Shown: positions 50,775 to 63,109 of the stretch, in pieces | How positions within the stretch are numbered: position 1 is the first letter of the stretch | Layout: each line of letters begins with the position of its first letter | NCBI GenBank assembly: GCA_947683425.1 | Contig: CANTUQ010000109.1 | Location: forward strand, 1,518,501 to 1,582,500 | Length of the DNA stretch: 64,000 nucleotides | Direction: 5' to 3' | Source: Excoecaria cochinchinensis | Lineage: Eukaryota > Streptophyta > Magnoliopsida > Malpighiales > Euphorbiaceae | Notes under the pieces: generated by a model | Database searches by the model: none | Told to the model about the DNA's origin: nothing | The model's input: only the letters and a program-made list of their open reading frames with translations | Program-made: the position numbers and the translations under genes

Positions 50775-50784
50775 CCTATATATA
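50775..50784 (+). promoter_or_regulatory. TATA box of the SKP1-like gene
   Basis: ctatatatat lies about 60 bp before the ATG at 50839, a fitting distance for a plant core promoter with a short leader. Confidence 0.5.
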
Positions 50785-50838
50785 TTGACCAAAGCTTTCT
50801 TCATCGACACGAATTAAAGTTAGGGTTCTATCTCTAAG

Positions 50839-51273
50839 ATGAATAAGACGATAAAGATAAAGTGCTACGACGGGATTCTGGAAGTCGATTTAGGAATCGC
50901 ATTCATGTCCCCAGTGATCATGCACATGATTAAGCAAAATTACCGTACAAATTCCACAATCTCGCTTCGCAATGTGACCAGCCGTATCATGAGCAAGGTG
51001 ATAGAGTACTGCCATAAGCACCAGCGAAAGATTCATTCAAATGAATCCATGGAACAGAAGATTTGGGAGCAGAATTTTGTGAACTCGGTGAAATCGGACA
51101 TGGAGATGGTTTATAGCATTATAGAGGTGGCGGATAATCTGAGAATGGAGAGTCTGTTGGAGTTGCTATATGAAGCTGTGGCTAAAACGATGAAACGGAA
51201 GAGTGCAGAGGAAATTCGCCAGGAATTGGAAGAACCTCTGGATTATAATGAAGTTGCTCTTTTGTTAATTTAA
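50839..51273 (+). CDS. SKP1-like protein, C-terminally short
   Basis: A single-exon 144-residue protein of the SKP1 family, which links F-box proteins to cullin-1 in SCF ubiquitin ligases. Residues ~5-70 fit the BTB/POZ-like fold (IKIKCYDGILEVD, then VIEYCHKH). Residues ~85-135 fit the Skp1 dimerisation region (IIEVADNLRMESLLELLYEA and KSAEEIRQEL). Plant SKP1 proteins are usually about 155-170 residues and end in an acidic stretch plus WAFE, which helps hold the F-box. Here the protein stops at DYNEVALLLI and lacks it. The frame is otherwise intact and has a TATA box. It is probably a diverged, fast-evolving paralogue; F-box binding may be altered. Confidence 0.85.
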   Translation: MNKTIKIKCYDGILEVDLGIAFMSPVIMHMIKQNYRTNSTISLRNVTSRIMSKVIEYCHKHQRKIHSNESMEQKIWEQNFVNSVKSDMEMVYSIIEVADNLRMESLLELLYEAVAKTMKRKSAEEIRQELEEPLDYNEVALLLI

Positions 51274-51733
51274 TTTAAGATTAGTTGATTCTTTGATTTT
51301 TGTTATTCATCTTTGAGTTATGTTTATCGTCTTAGTAGGAATTCTCACTTATTACCATCTAACACCAACACTTTCCAAAATCACAAACCAAAATTTCATA
51401 ATAATAACAAAATATTGTATCGTACAAGTAATTTTTGTTCAGAAAATAAAAAGTAAATTAAATGCTGAAACTCCATTCTTAAGGCATAAATCAATCAATA
51501 CGTGACAATCTATGTTTGCACTAAGTTAAATTTAAAATAAATAAATAAAAAGCATTTCTTCCCGTCCATGATGTAAATTTATGTCTTTGTCAGGATGGAT
51601 TTCTTATTCTAGCATCTACTTTCTTTAAAACAAATCTCAATTCAGGTATATATTTTACAGTTATGATTTTTTTTTTAATTTTGGAATTTTAATGTTAATT
51701 GGTCATAAGTTACCTATTATATATGAAATCAGT

Positions 51734-51788
<55 letters not shown>

Positions 51789-52833
51789 TACTATAGTGAC
51801 TCCCAAGTTGTTTTAGGTATTTTGTCTCAAATTTTAATCCAATAATAATTATATAATTTTAATTTTTTATAATAAAATTATAATATGTGCTTCCACTAAC
51901 CATGAGTTCCTATCTCCACCATTAAGTAAAATCATCCAGCTCTATTTTCAAAGTTAAAATACCTCTACGAGAATTTTCTTCGGCGACAACTATAGCGTTA
52001 TATTAGATTTTACACACACATAAATATATATATATATACATACAATAATAATTTAGTACCTAGGTATACTCTGATGATCGCAATTTTTCACTGTTCGATC
52101 AAGATTGATATTAGTTTATTTTTGATTCACTAGTCTACAAACATGCACTAAATACATCTGTGCACGTCAAAACCATATATATATATATATATATATAATA
52201 AGAAAAAATACTATAAATATGCATGGTAATAGTTTTTATACGATAAAACACAAGTTATAAAACTTTGTAATGATTATCAAGATAATAAATTAAAAAAATA
52301 TATATTTAATAAGTTAGTTATACAGATTGAAATTTCATCAAAACTGAAAATATTAAAAATTAGGCTAATACATAAAACAACACCTGTGTATGTAAGTTTT
52401 TGTCAAGTCAATACTTGAACTATTCAAGACTTCAATTGAACACCTGAACTCGCCAAAACGTAAATTATAAAACTGATTAAACAGATAAATTGATCTGATG
52501 TGGAATTGTTGCAATAATCGTTCTATTAAACCCAAAAACATCAACATACAGCAATTTCATTTCCAGCATCAAATGCAACAAATGTTGCCCAAATCGTCCG
52601 ACAAGTTAGCATATTTATCTGTTCAATCACCTATCTGTAGACGATTTTTGGTTCTATCTTAGCATATGTATGACTTGAAATATTTTTCTAGTCCATTCAG
52701 AATGCGTATGCATGATCTAAAATATTCCTCACAAATATCCCAAAATACAAGATTAACGAACGACGTTACTGGCAAAGATTCAATATTTTTGTGAGAACCT
52801 ATTAGGGACTTCTTAATATGTTCCATTTTAACA
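51274..52833. other. AT-rich intergenic DNA with microsatellites
   Basis: Contains TA runs at 51737-51785, near 52030 and near 52180. No gene was recognised. The stretch 52360-52560 is less AT-rich, but no terminal repeats could be shown. Confidence 0.6.
51737..51785. repeat. (TA)n microsatellite
   Basis: About 24 TA units, roughly 460 bp after the SKP1-like stop codon. Confidence 0.95.
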
Positions 52834-54420
52834 GGGCCTTCTTATTGAAAATGGGATTCATAATCTTAACCGAACCGTCGTTGTTTTGGGTGAGCTTTAT
52901 TAGAAGCAAGTAGAAAGTTACTGCTCCTTTTCCTAATTCTTCTTGTAAGAATGGGGCCTCTTTTTTCTGGAATGGTATCTCCAAGCTTTGGAGTAGTATT
53001 CGGTCTAGCATCCACTGGCAGATTGGTGATAGTTTCTAGAGGGATGATTGGGTTTCGGATCTGGGTGCTCTCCTTGGTCATCTTGGTGATCCTACGATTA
53101 TTGATAATCTTTCTTGTAAAGCTAGCCAGTTTTTTACTCCGAATGGTGATCAGAACTAGCCCTCGATTTCTTTAAGAATTGCAACTACAAAGAGACATTA
53201 AGTGAGGACAAGTCTGATATTCCTATTTGAAGGTGGTCTTCTAGTGGGAGCTGCACTATCAAGTCAGGTTATGATTTCTTGTCCTCAGCTTCTATTGACT
53301 TGCAGCCTTTTAATTCTAATTTTATTTGGAAATTGGTTGTTTCCCAAAGAGTTGGTGTTTTTTTAACTGGTTATACTTGACAGGCTGCTCACTAATGGAA
53401 ATCAAGCTCATCGAGGGTTAAGATCTGATATTAGCTGCTTATTTTGTGGGTGTGTCCCTGAAGATGTTGAGCATGTTCTTAGATTCTGCCCAAAAGCAAT
53501 CGTTGTTTGGCAGATTTTGAATGCTTCTTCCTTTTTTGCTGACTTCTGGAATTGTGATTGGGATTCTTAGGTTTGTGGCAATTTATTGTCTGAGGCTCCT
53601 ACTCCGCATCATAATGTCTCCTAGTCTTCTGTTTTCGGCATCTCTTGTTGGCTTCTTAGTAAAACAAACATAATTTTATTTTTAATGAGAGCAATTCTAC
53701 TTGGAGTATTTGTTGACAGTATTTCTCTTAGTGAAGTTACTACTTCATTCGGCAGTATTGACAACTTCCATATGAGGAAGAGTAAGGTTGTTCTTCAAGT
53801 TGGTTGGAACACTCCTTGCTTGGGCATGGTTAAGGTTAATACTGATGGTTCAGGTGTAAGTTTCCTACATCCGCTGCTGCCAGTGGTTTAATGCGCGATC
53901 ATCTAGGCAGATGGATTAGTGGCTTCTCCAAGAATATTTTGGTATTTGTTCTTCGCTTCTAGCTGAAGGTTGGGGTGCTTGGTATGGGCTTAAACTGGCT
54001 TGGAATTAGACCGCGGCAATGGACTGGATTTAGACAAGGAAAAAAATACTAAAAGAATTATGTAGACCCGATCAAAATCTGGCCCATGCTGAGGTCTACT
54101 TGAGACATGGGTTTTAGTAAGGTGATCCTCGAGTTGGACAGCTGGTTTTGGTAAAGATCTTAAATGGGAATTATTTGTCAAATGCTCACTTGGGCCTGAT
54201 GTGTGCGACCAAGTGGTTAACTGGTAAGAATCAGGAGGTGGATGTCTGTCATATGGAGAGGGGAATAGATCTGCTGATGTGTTGGCCAACCTGGGCCATG
54301 ATGCTGGCTCGGATACTCTCTACTGGGACTCACCTCCTAATGCTCTTTCCTTGCTTCTTATGGAGGATGCTGTGCGCACTAAGTTTCTGTCTAGTTGGAC
54401 TTTTGCCCCCTCTTGTATTT
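52834..54420 (+). pseudogene. LINE (non-LTR) retrotransposon tail: zf-RVT and RNase H
   Basis: A plus-strand remnant of the 3' half of a plant LINE ORF2. The piece after RT (SFFWNGISKLWSSIRSSIHW, about 52940-53020; DDWVSDLGALLGHLGDPTI) leads to a zinc-binding RT domain with CLFCGCVPEDVEHVLRFC (about 53430-53490). An RNase H-like domain follows (KVNTDGSG at about 53840, LMRDHLGRWISGFSKN at about 53890, ADVLANLGHDAGSD at about 54275). Stops and frameshifts recur throughout. The 5' part is missing, as is common for LINE copies. The A-rich end near 54420 may be the old tail. Confidence 0.8.
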
Positions 54421-55017
54421 AAAAATAATATAAAAAAGAGGGCAATGTTCTCAAGTTGGTTTCTGTAATAATTTTTTTTTTTTTTGTTTTTTTATAATGG
54501 TTCTTTCCTCTTAATTTCCTTGAATTTAGTAATCCTAAAATGGGATGTGTCCATAAAGTGCATAGTAGGGAGAGAGAGAGAGAGGGGAGTATCAGATAGT
54601 TGCATTAACAACAAATATGCATACTCAATGGTCAAATTTGAAAATTCCAATCAAAAAATAAATACCGGAATGATAGCATGCCAACGTGCTTAGAATGAAT
54701 TTTAATGCCTTTGCACAAACACACACACTGGCGTGGCATTTAGAAATGTCAACTAGTAGGTGCAGGTTAAGCAAATCAGATTTTACAATCAGAATTCATC
54801 AGAGTACAGTTTGTTCCATGGAATAACAAAGAATTTGTACAAACTACAAAGAATTCACAGCTGACTACTTCAAGGGCAACACAAACTAAGTTGCCAATGT
54901 TCACAACAGGTTTTCCATGTTAGCCTATCAAACACATCTCCACCTTCAACTGTACAAATTCATAACATCTTTCAACTGAAATTTGGATTCAAACCCACCA
55001 TACCTCTCTACCGCATA

Positions 55018-58000
55018 TCAACTGTCAGCTCCTTGCTCCATCGACGAACTAGTCTCTGCAGTTTCATCCTCACTGAAACTGTATGGCCTCTCCATGGCAG
55101 ATCTGCACAAAGAACTAGGAAATTTTAAAGCATTTAAACTATTAATTGAAAATTTAACAGCACAAAATCTGTTGGAGAAACTGCCATTCAACAGAGACAA
55201 TATGACAATATTTCATGACTTTCAGTAACAGTCATAGAAAATCATGATTGACCGAGAGGCCACTATCCAAGCCACAATGATGCATCCCCCTCTATAAGCA
55301 CTGGAATATTCCATCCCGAGATATCAATGTCAAAATGTATGAACCTGGTTACCTCCTTATATCACTTTATGTAAGGTTGTAATACAAGAAACTTACTGAT
55401 CATACACTGTCACATCGAGGAGGAAAGACCCGTTAAATAACCAAACAGTATGGACGAAAAAAAGGTTGCTAGCTGCTACGCACCAAACATAGTTAAGATA
55501 AATTATTTGTAAAGAGTTAGAACTCAATTCCAGGGATGTGTATTTCTGAAAAGTTTGCAGCATAAATGAAAATAGAACCTGCTGCTCAATATTCTAGATT
55601 ATCTTACTTGGACATACCCCAAATAGTTTCATACTAGGGTAAATATGTAATGCAGAAAGTATTTGCACCTAAATCCGACTTTTCTCTCTTCACCGGAAAG
55701 GTTGATCCTAGGTCAACTATCTCTTCTGCGTTATGACTCCACACAAAATATCAAGGCAGCCAATCTTATGAAACAAGCCTAATTTTCCAAAGGAAACCAA
55801 CTTAAAAGGAGAGTTTGTGTTGGTTATGTGATCCAATTGTTATGTTCTTACCAATATTCATATTCCATATTGTCCCTCCTCACTCTAGAAATCATGACAA
55901 AAAGCACACAGCCATCAGTTCAGTTTGAGGGTTAAGCAAAACAGTGACATGAGTTCTCCCACTCATTTAACAAACATACAATATCTGGGCTCAACATGTG
56001 AAGCACACAGCAACAAGATAAATAAAGAAGAAATATAATGGCTTCCAACACTTTCATACTAAAATCGTTGGCTAAATACAACTGAAGATCTGTTATATAT
56101 ATAGAGAGAGAGAGAGAGTTTCCCATATGATTTAGTACATGCTTTCCTCCACAAGAATACAATACATGCATATAATCAGAGATTATATAAAGAGCAGCAT
56201 ACACATATAAACAATAGTCCAAGGAAGAACTACCAACCCTTTATTCAAACTTGTCTTTCGGACCATGTTTGGAAATGATGGTTTTGTCACATATTCCGGC
56301 TGAGGAAACTCAGCTCTGAATCTCTTTGGAACCTTCAATCAACATTAAACCATAAAGAGGAGTGGTGTTAAATCAGAGTGAATGCTTATATACTACTTAT
56401 TTGGACCATATTGTTTGCATACATGCATGCACATTACATATTACAATATACACACACATAGGTTGCAATATACACACACATAGGTTGAATACGTCATAAA
56501 CTCACTTTCACTTCATTTGTCAGATTTGTCCTGACCCTCACTGGATCTCGATATCCTTTTGCTCCCTTCACTTCTCCATAAAGCCTAGCCTCCTATGCAC
56601 ATCAAATATATAAGTCAACATTAAGCCAACTCTTCTATATAAAGTTGTCATTTATGGAAGAGTTGCCCCTTTGGCCCGGAGGGATCAAAAGGGGCAATGT
56701 AAAGAAAAGCAAAAATGTATAAATCATAAAAACACCTTTTCTGCTCTTGCAGTTAGTACTCTCTCGTCCGCATCAAGAGATTTAATGGACCCAAGGGTCA
56801 AATTACATGACTTAGACATATAATCACTTCTTGGGGCATTGTTAGGACTTTCATTGCTATGGTCCTGCAACCAAGGGTCTACCTGCTCCCTAGTAAATTT
56901 ATCACCATCAGGATCATGATGGTTAGAAACAATTGGTCTCATGACGTCGATGCCATGCTTGGAGCTCATCTTATAATTTCTTTTGCTGCTATAGGTGGAA
57001 GTTTCAGCAGCAAGATCATCATAGTAATCCATGGAAAACTTCCCACCAGGGTTAGAATTGGAATAATTGTTGTAAGACATAGATTTCCTTTTAAAATGAT
57101 GGCGGGGCACCTTTTCATGAGAATCAGAAGCATTCTTCAGGTTACAATTTGCCCCTTCCACATAAGAATCCTGAGGACTAATCTTCGAGCTATATATTTC
57201 ATATCTCTGCAAGATTATACAAATAACAGACATGAAAGAAATGTCAGTGTGTTTGCACTGATTAAATAATTTACCAAATAAATATGAAAAGCAGGTGATA
57301 AAAATTTAAATGGATTTAAGCATCAATGATCAAAGGCAGAGCCAGGATTTAATAATAAGGGGGCAAAAAGTTCTAGTATATTTTCATAAAGGGAGGTGGG
57401 GGCAATATGTTCTAAATAAGGAGAGAATATATTAGTTTTATTAAATTTTTCAATTAAATTTTCAAAAAGAAAAAAGAAGTTAAGGGGAGCAAACGCCTCT
57501 GCCCCTGTCAATGACATGACGATGAATCCAGGAGATTGCCATAATTCAGTTCGATGTAACATCCAAATGATGATGGCACACTCATATCAAAAGGAAAGTG
57601 CCTTATCCAAATTGCCTGAGGATCTAGCACGAATGTAGACTCATTTTGAAAAATCAGTTCCATAGATATATGAACACAACACAATTTTGGAAACACCATT
57701 ATGATATTCAAGCATAGACAGCAAAAACTCTCACGCTGAAAGACATAGATTAATATAATCAAGTTCATAGTATACAAATGGATAAATGACACAAAATATC
57801 CAAACATTTTCACATTTTTAAAATTTTATCCTACATATATATTTTGTGTCCTTAGGCTTATGAATATTCATAAGATCCTCTAATTCCATCAATATTCAAT
57901 ACCTACCAAATTTCCATCGACTAGAATACTAGCTCTCAATCTTCTCCAACTTTAGTTGACATACACTAATCCTCAAACTTTAATTCTCGAGGATACATTT

Positions 58001-61000
58001 TTCTTTTTTTGCTATTACATTTTTTTGCCACATTTATTCCTGGACCCGTATTCTGTTCACAACACAAGTAAATAAACTTTAAGAGATAAGCATAGAACAT
58101 CTGAAATAAGAACCTTGGTTCGTGCACTCACCAAGAAACCAAGTGAATTGACTCTGCCACACCTGACTGCATTGACAAATTATTTGGTAATGTTTATGGT
58201 CTAACCTTATTCTTTAATTATAGACAAATTATCCGGTAATGTTCATGGTCTAACCTTATTCTTTAATTTAGAGATTTAAAAATGGCAGAAGTGATGCTGC
58301 TGCAAATGAAAATTTTAAACTTCTGATTGCACATAGGTGAAAGGAACAACGCCAGCAATTTGTAGTGAAGCATAACAATAAAACGACAAAACTTGCAACA
58401 GGAATAGATGGATGGGGTAGCAACCTGATGGAAGTAGAGGCAACTGCTTTATCATAAATCTACTTTACATGAACCTTATATTACATTTATACCAATCCAT
58501 CGCCCGACTATTCCCATGATCAAACAATTCTACGAGTTGTTTGGCACTTTTAAAAAACAACTCATATTTTCAGTTTTAATACTGGAACTCATATGACAAG
58601 TTTAAGGTTCTAAATGCAACTGATACAAATTTTTCACCGCATATTTGCCTTCAGGCAAATGAGATGCAGGCACTAGTATACACAACATAACAGTAAAGTG
58701 CACTCAGAATACAGTGCAAATGTGATATGAGTGGTAAAAGCTTTAGGTAGAAAGTAGAACACATTATAACAAGTTGTCCCTCTCAGAAAGATGAATAATT
58801 GTGATATTTAAAGTTGAGAAGAAATTATTTAATGGATGAGCTATTATCATTTAACTAAATTCAACGGGCACTCAAGTATCATTAGATTTCTAAAAATATT
58901 AATTGATGAACGAGAAAAATTACTTACATTGCTGATGCTGGATTGCTTACGAACTCCAGAAACATCAGGAGAATGAATCCTAGCAATATCCCCAACATAG
59001 AAAGCTCCTGGAAAAGGAAAAGCAGAGGCAAACTTATTCAATACAAATTTCAAGGCTACTTTAAACAACATAGTATTTCTACCAAATGACAAAAACTTGT
59101 AAATCAATTTCATCAAAAGGATGTGGCTTATTGCTTCCACCACCAGAAATAGCAGGAAACAGTCATTAAAATAAAGCCATAATTAGATTCTGGCATCTGA
59201 TGTCAAATCTAAATCATCAATGTAGTTTTCAAAGATTGTACGATACTTTCAAGGAAAAAACCTCCAATCAATCTAGAGAATCCAGAAACACTGACAAAAT
59301 TTTATAACTTCAAAAGCACAAGACCACTTCTTGCCATATGCATGCATTTATCAAACCAAGGAAATATTGTTGCATTCAGCTAAGGTAAAAAAGTTTGAAA
59401 CTTAGAATGAAGCTACTTTACCCAAACTTAATTAAAGATTCATATGAGAAATGGAGCTATTATTCTTGCAGTTGTGACTGCATTTGATCCCACAGTTAGA
59501 AATTTCAACTGAAAGTTAAATATGCACTTTAATTTTCTTCCTGGCCTTTGGTTCCTTCAAGAAAAACGGGTTCTGAATCTTTTACAATCACAATCAGAAT
59601 TTGAGGCTTGGACTTATGAAATGCTAGATAAGTTGCCAACCATAAGATGAACCTGGACCACTTTAGATACTTTTGTCAAAACACCAAATATGAGAACATT
59701 TTTTTGAAAATGTCTCACATCACTCAGCTTGGCATATCTTTAGATAATTTCATCAAAAAAGCAATGGTATCTTGCTGCACAGCTATACAATCATTCAATT
59801 ATCCAATTTCTATAAAGGGTAAATTAGTATTCCTTCACTGCATTGCAACTCCTTAATCTAAGCAAGAAACTATGATTCTTGAAGAAGTTTTTCCAAAAAA
59901 AAAAAAACAAAACAAAAGAAAATAAAATGACACTAACATGAGAAACAAAATTTTATTCAGTGACTCTTTCGAGTTTTCTTTTGGCTGTACCAAGATTTTA
60001 TAGGATTACATAGAAAGTGGTTCCTGAAGTGATGACATACCGTTGACTAGATCCTTGCTTGAAGATGAAAATGCACCAGGAGGAAGGGGCTGGAATTCAA
60101 CACCAAGTGGTGGACCATCCTCCCTATAGTGCTTGCCCAATTGCCTTTTGACAGCAGTAATGGCAGCATTTTCAATTTCACCCTTCACTTTCAAATATCC
60201 TGATGGTTTATACATCATGTTACTGGCACCCTTGGGAATTAAGGACCTGACAGCTCCATTCTCTATTTGGTGCCCTGATGTTTTCATATCATATGGATCC
60301 TCACTCTGAGAAAATAACTTATCTTGTAATGATGAACTACTTTCTGAGGATGTATCATCCATTTCATTAGCATCCCCTGTATATTGACTTGTTCGATCAT
60401 AGGTGAGGTCAGCAGCAGAAAAATTATGGCCATAAAGTCTCTCGCTTTCAACTTCCTTTGGATCAACTTTCCTATAATCACTTTGTTTAGTGCTGCCACA
60501 TGAATCTTGCCTCAAACCACTTCCACGATCCTGCATAATAGCACTAGAACGATCTTGTCGCCCATTAACACATGTTTCATCCTTTGACAACCTTTTGTCC
60601 TTCAACCTTCTATGGCAAAACCAACTAGAAATTTGCTTTTCTGTCAACCCTATCTCCTCTGCAAGTTCTGATTTCATTTCCTCTGTGGGATAGTTGTGCT
60701 CTAGGAGGGAAAAAGAGAGAGAGGATCTTTTAGTAACATAAATGACTAACCTCAGTGGAATTCACAACATAAAACATGACATAATAAGGGGGAAAAAATA
60801 ACACATAACCAGAAAAGTGAGGTTACCGCTATAAAATTTCTCCAAAGCCATAACCTGGGCTGGCGTTTTGAGTATCCTTTTTGTACTCTTCTCCAAAGAA
60901 GCTCTATTCTCTTCAGAGCGCATCTCACTTGAATCTATAGATTATTTCAAAAGGACAAAAATTAAAATTAAATAAATAAATAAAAACACACAACAATAGA

Positions 61001-62796
61001 TAGGTGAGTCGCATCATCAAATCTTGCAGAAAATAATGTATTGCCTAGTTGGCCTAGGAATAAGCAATTATTAAAAATAAACCAATGTTACAAATAAATA
61101 TAACGAGGAGTATTGAAGGTAGATAGGAAAAATGACCACCTCATCTAAGTCTGGAAGTACAAAAGTGAACTATTTGGATTAGTAAAACTAAATTTAGTAA
61201 CTTGAAATAAGTCTGGAAGTACAAAAGTGAACTATTTGGATTAGTAAAACTAAACTTAGTAACTTGAAAAAAGCAGCAGCCATCCAATTTTATATAACTC
61301 TTCAGATAAGATTAGCTCATATAGTTGTCAACCCCTGATCGAAGGAGCTCTGCCTCATTAAGCAAATGCTAATCCCATCAAATGAAGCCTCCAAAAATCT
61401 GCAAGATGATACTACATGCCAGCAAAATATAATTTAAGCACTTAACTATAGTTTGTTCCACTAACAGGATCAAATACCCCGAATATCATCCAAAGACTGA
61501 CGCCAAGGTATAAAAGTGAAGGAAATACAGAAAAATACAGAAATGGATAAAACTTTATGGAAATGTTTAGAAGATCAAATGTTTTCCATCGATCTGAATA
61601 TCAAAACAGCTGGCAAGTGCCTGAACTTGCAATTCATTTGGTTGAAAGAATTTGGCCTGAATAATTGTACCTAAAATGACATTAACTTCAAACAACAACA
61701 AAAATTTTATTGAAAAGAAACCAGCCTCTAGGCATGAGCAACTGAACATAAGATCAGCAAAAGATGAAATCCTTTAATATGGAATCCACCAATTATTTTC
61801 TTTTAATACTTTAACACCATAGTTTACTATTGAGTAAAGAAAAATCCAGGGAATGGCAAAAGTTCAGACTCCCTAGTATCTGAAAACATCCTCATCCTCA
61901 GTTGTTACAACAAAATACTTCACCTTACCCCAACACACCTGTATTGAACAACAATTCCTTTGGTTCATGGCCAAAAACCACAGGAAGCACCTGGAATTGG
62001 ACCAATGAAAGAAATCCTTTTAAACATGCAACTACCCTCTGGAGGAAAAAAAAGAAGACAAGAGAATAGTGCAAGTTCAAATTAGTATACATCTGAGCAT
62101 GACCACAACTCTATTAATCCGAATCTTCATTTTCCCATCCCCACCTAGAGGAACAAACTCCTTCTCATGGATTCTTAATTAACAGCCAAAAGCCACTGAA
62201 ATCCTTTTACAAGTCCTGGACATTTATATGTAGATGATACGTTCCACCAAAATATAAAGAACATTGAAAAATGTACAGCACACGTGATCATAAAATAACC
62301 TTAACATCCCAAAAGGTTTATATCGTATGCCAACAAAAACGACTGGAATACAGATGTGTAGTCATCACAATTGAGAAAGGCGTTGACCAAGAAGCAGCCT
62401 CCTTTTTCCCTTTTTTTTGGGCAAATGTAGGAAGGAAAAGAGGGAGAAGAGCGAGAAAAGATAAATTTTCCAACAGTGGAAACTAACAACGTAAATTCCA
62501 TCCCCACAAATTCTCAGCTTCGTCAGCAACCAAACACCAAAAACTCCTAGAGCACTGGAAATCCAAACAATTAATTATCTTATTGCACATAATGCAACTG
62601 CTTGATGGAGAAAAACCCAATTCTCTATTTACACTTGCACATTTTAATAACCCACCCATCCCAAGAATCAATAAACCATGCCTTTCAATGCAACATAAGC
62701 ATTCAAAAATTAACTGCAAAAAACAGCCAAAAAGGAAAAACCCGTTTCACTAGAACGATTCAGAGATTGAGAAGAAAACATTATATTACCTTCCAT
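55018..62796 (-). CDS. Homeodomain protein, eight exons, 530 residues
   Basis: Exons 62796-62790, 60934-60827, 60700-60041, 59007-58928, 57206-56736, 56592-56506, 56332-56238 and 55102-55018 total 1593 nt in one frame; every intron is GT-AG. Exon 1 codes only for ATGGAAG. Residues ~20-76 form a homeodomain (KRILKTPAQVMALEKFY; helix 3 WFCHRR at 65-70, where WFQNRR is usual), as in plant RINGLET-type homeodomains. A DGPPLGVEF box (233-241) follows. A Ser/Asp-rich middle and short basic segments (EARLYGEVKGAKGYRDP) complete it. No DDT domain is present. I recall Arabidopsis At4g03250 as a similar protein of about 500 residues; this was not checked. It is probably a nuclear regulator; targets are unknown. 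It appears intact. Confidence 0.88.
57325..57545. other. Possible old MITE in intron 4 of the homeodomain gene
   Basis: A GGCAGAGCCAGGATTTAATA start and a GGGGGCAAAAAG block resemble a common plant MITE opening. The right side (GCCTCTGCCCC near 57498) is a partial inverted match. No target duplication could be fixed. Confidence 0.3.
58174..58271. repeat. 49-bp tandem duplication in intron 4
   Basis: Two adjacent copies starting GACAAATTAT at 58174 and 58223, differing at about three or four positions. Confidence 0.85.
61147..61270. repeat. 62-bp tandem duplication in intron 1
   Basis: Two adjacent copies starting AAGTCTGGAAGTAC at 61147 and 61209, almost identical, so the duplication is recent. 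Confidence 0.9.
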
Positions 62797-62942
62797 AATT
62801 CGTAAAGTTTTGCAGGGACTCTCCCTCTCCCCTGTTCTGTGTGTAAAGTTTTGGCCTTTGATCGACTCAGAAAGAGAATCCCATTACTCCATAATTAAGC
62901 ACGACTAAATGAGAAACTGTAATATGGGTGTGATGTGCTTGA

Positions 62943-62950
62943 TTATATAT
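62943..62950 (-). promoter_or_regulatory. TATA-like box of the homeodomain gene
   Basis: The minus strand reads ATATATAA about 150 bp before the ATG at 62796. The leader between them contains CT/GA-rich stretches common in plant 5' untranslated regions. Confidence 0.4.
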
Positions 62951-63109
62951 CTCTTTTTCATCCAATCAATTCCCAGGTCTGCGCAAAGGGAGAAAGATGA
63001 GATTTTGGTGGAGATTGGAAAGGCAAAGAGGGAATTCAATTGTTTCGCCTTTTCCTTTGTTTTTCTATCGTTGGCTTGCATTTGGTTCTTTGATTGATTT
63101 CAATTTAAC

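Noticed and set aside
52360..52560. Possible MITE
   Set aside because: The opening resembles some plant MITEs, but no inverted ends or target duplication could be shown.
56859..57269. 136-codon plus-strand open frame
   Set aside because: Shadow of exon 5 of the homeodomain gene.
62909..63097. Plus-strand 62-codon frame with a hydrophobic start
   Set aside because: It lies in the promoter and upstream region of the homeodomain gene and has no support.
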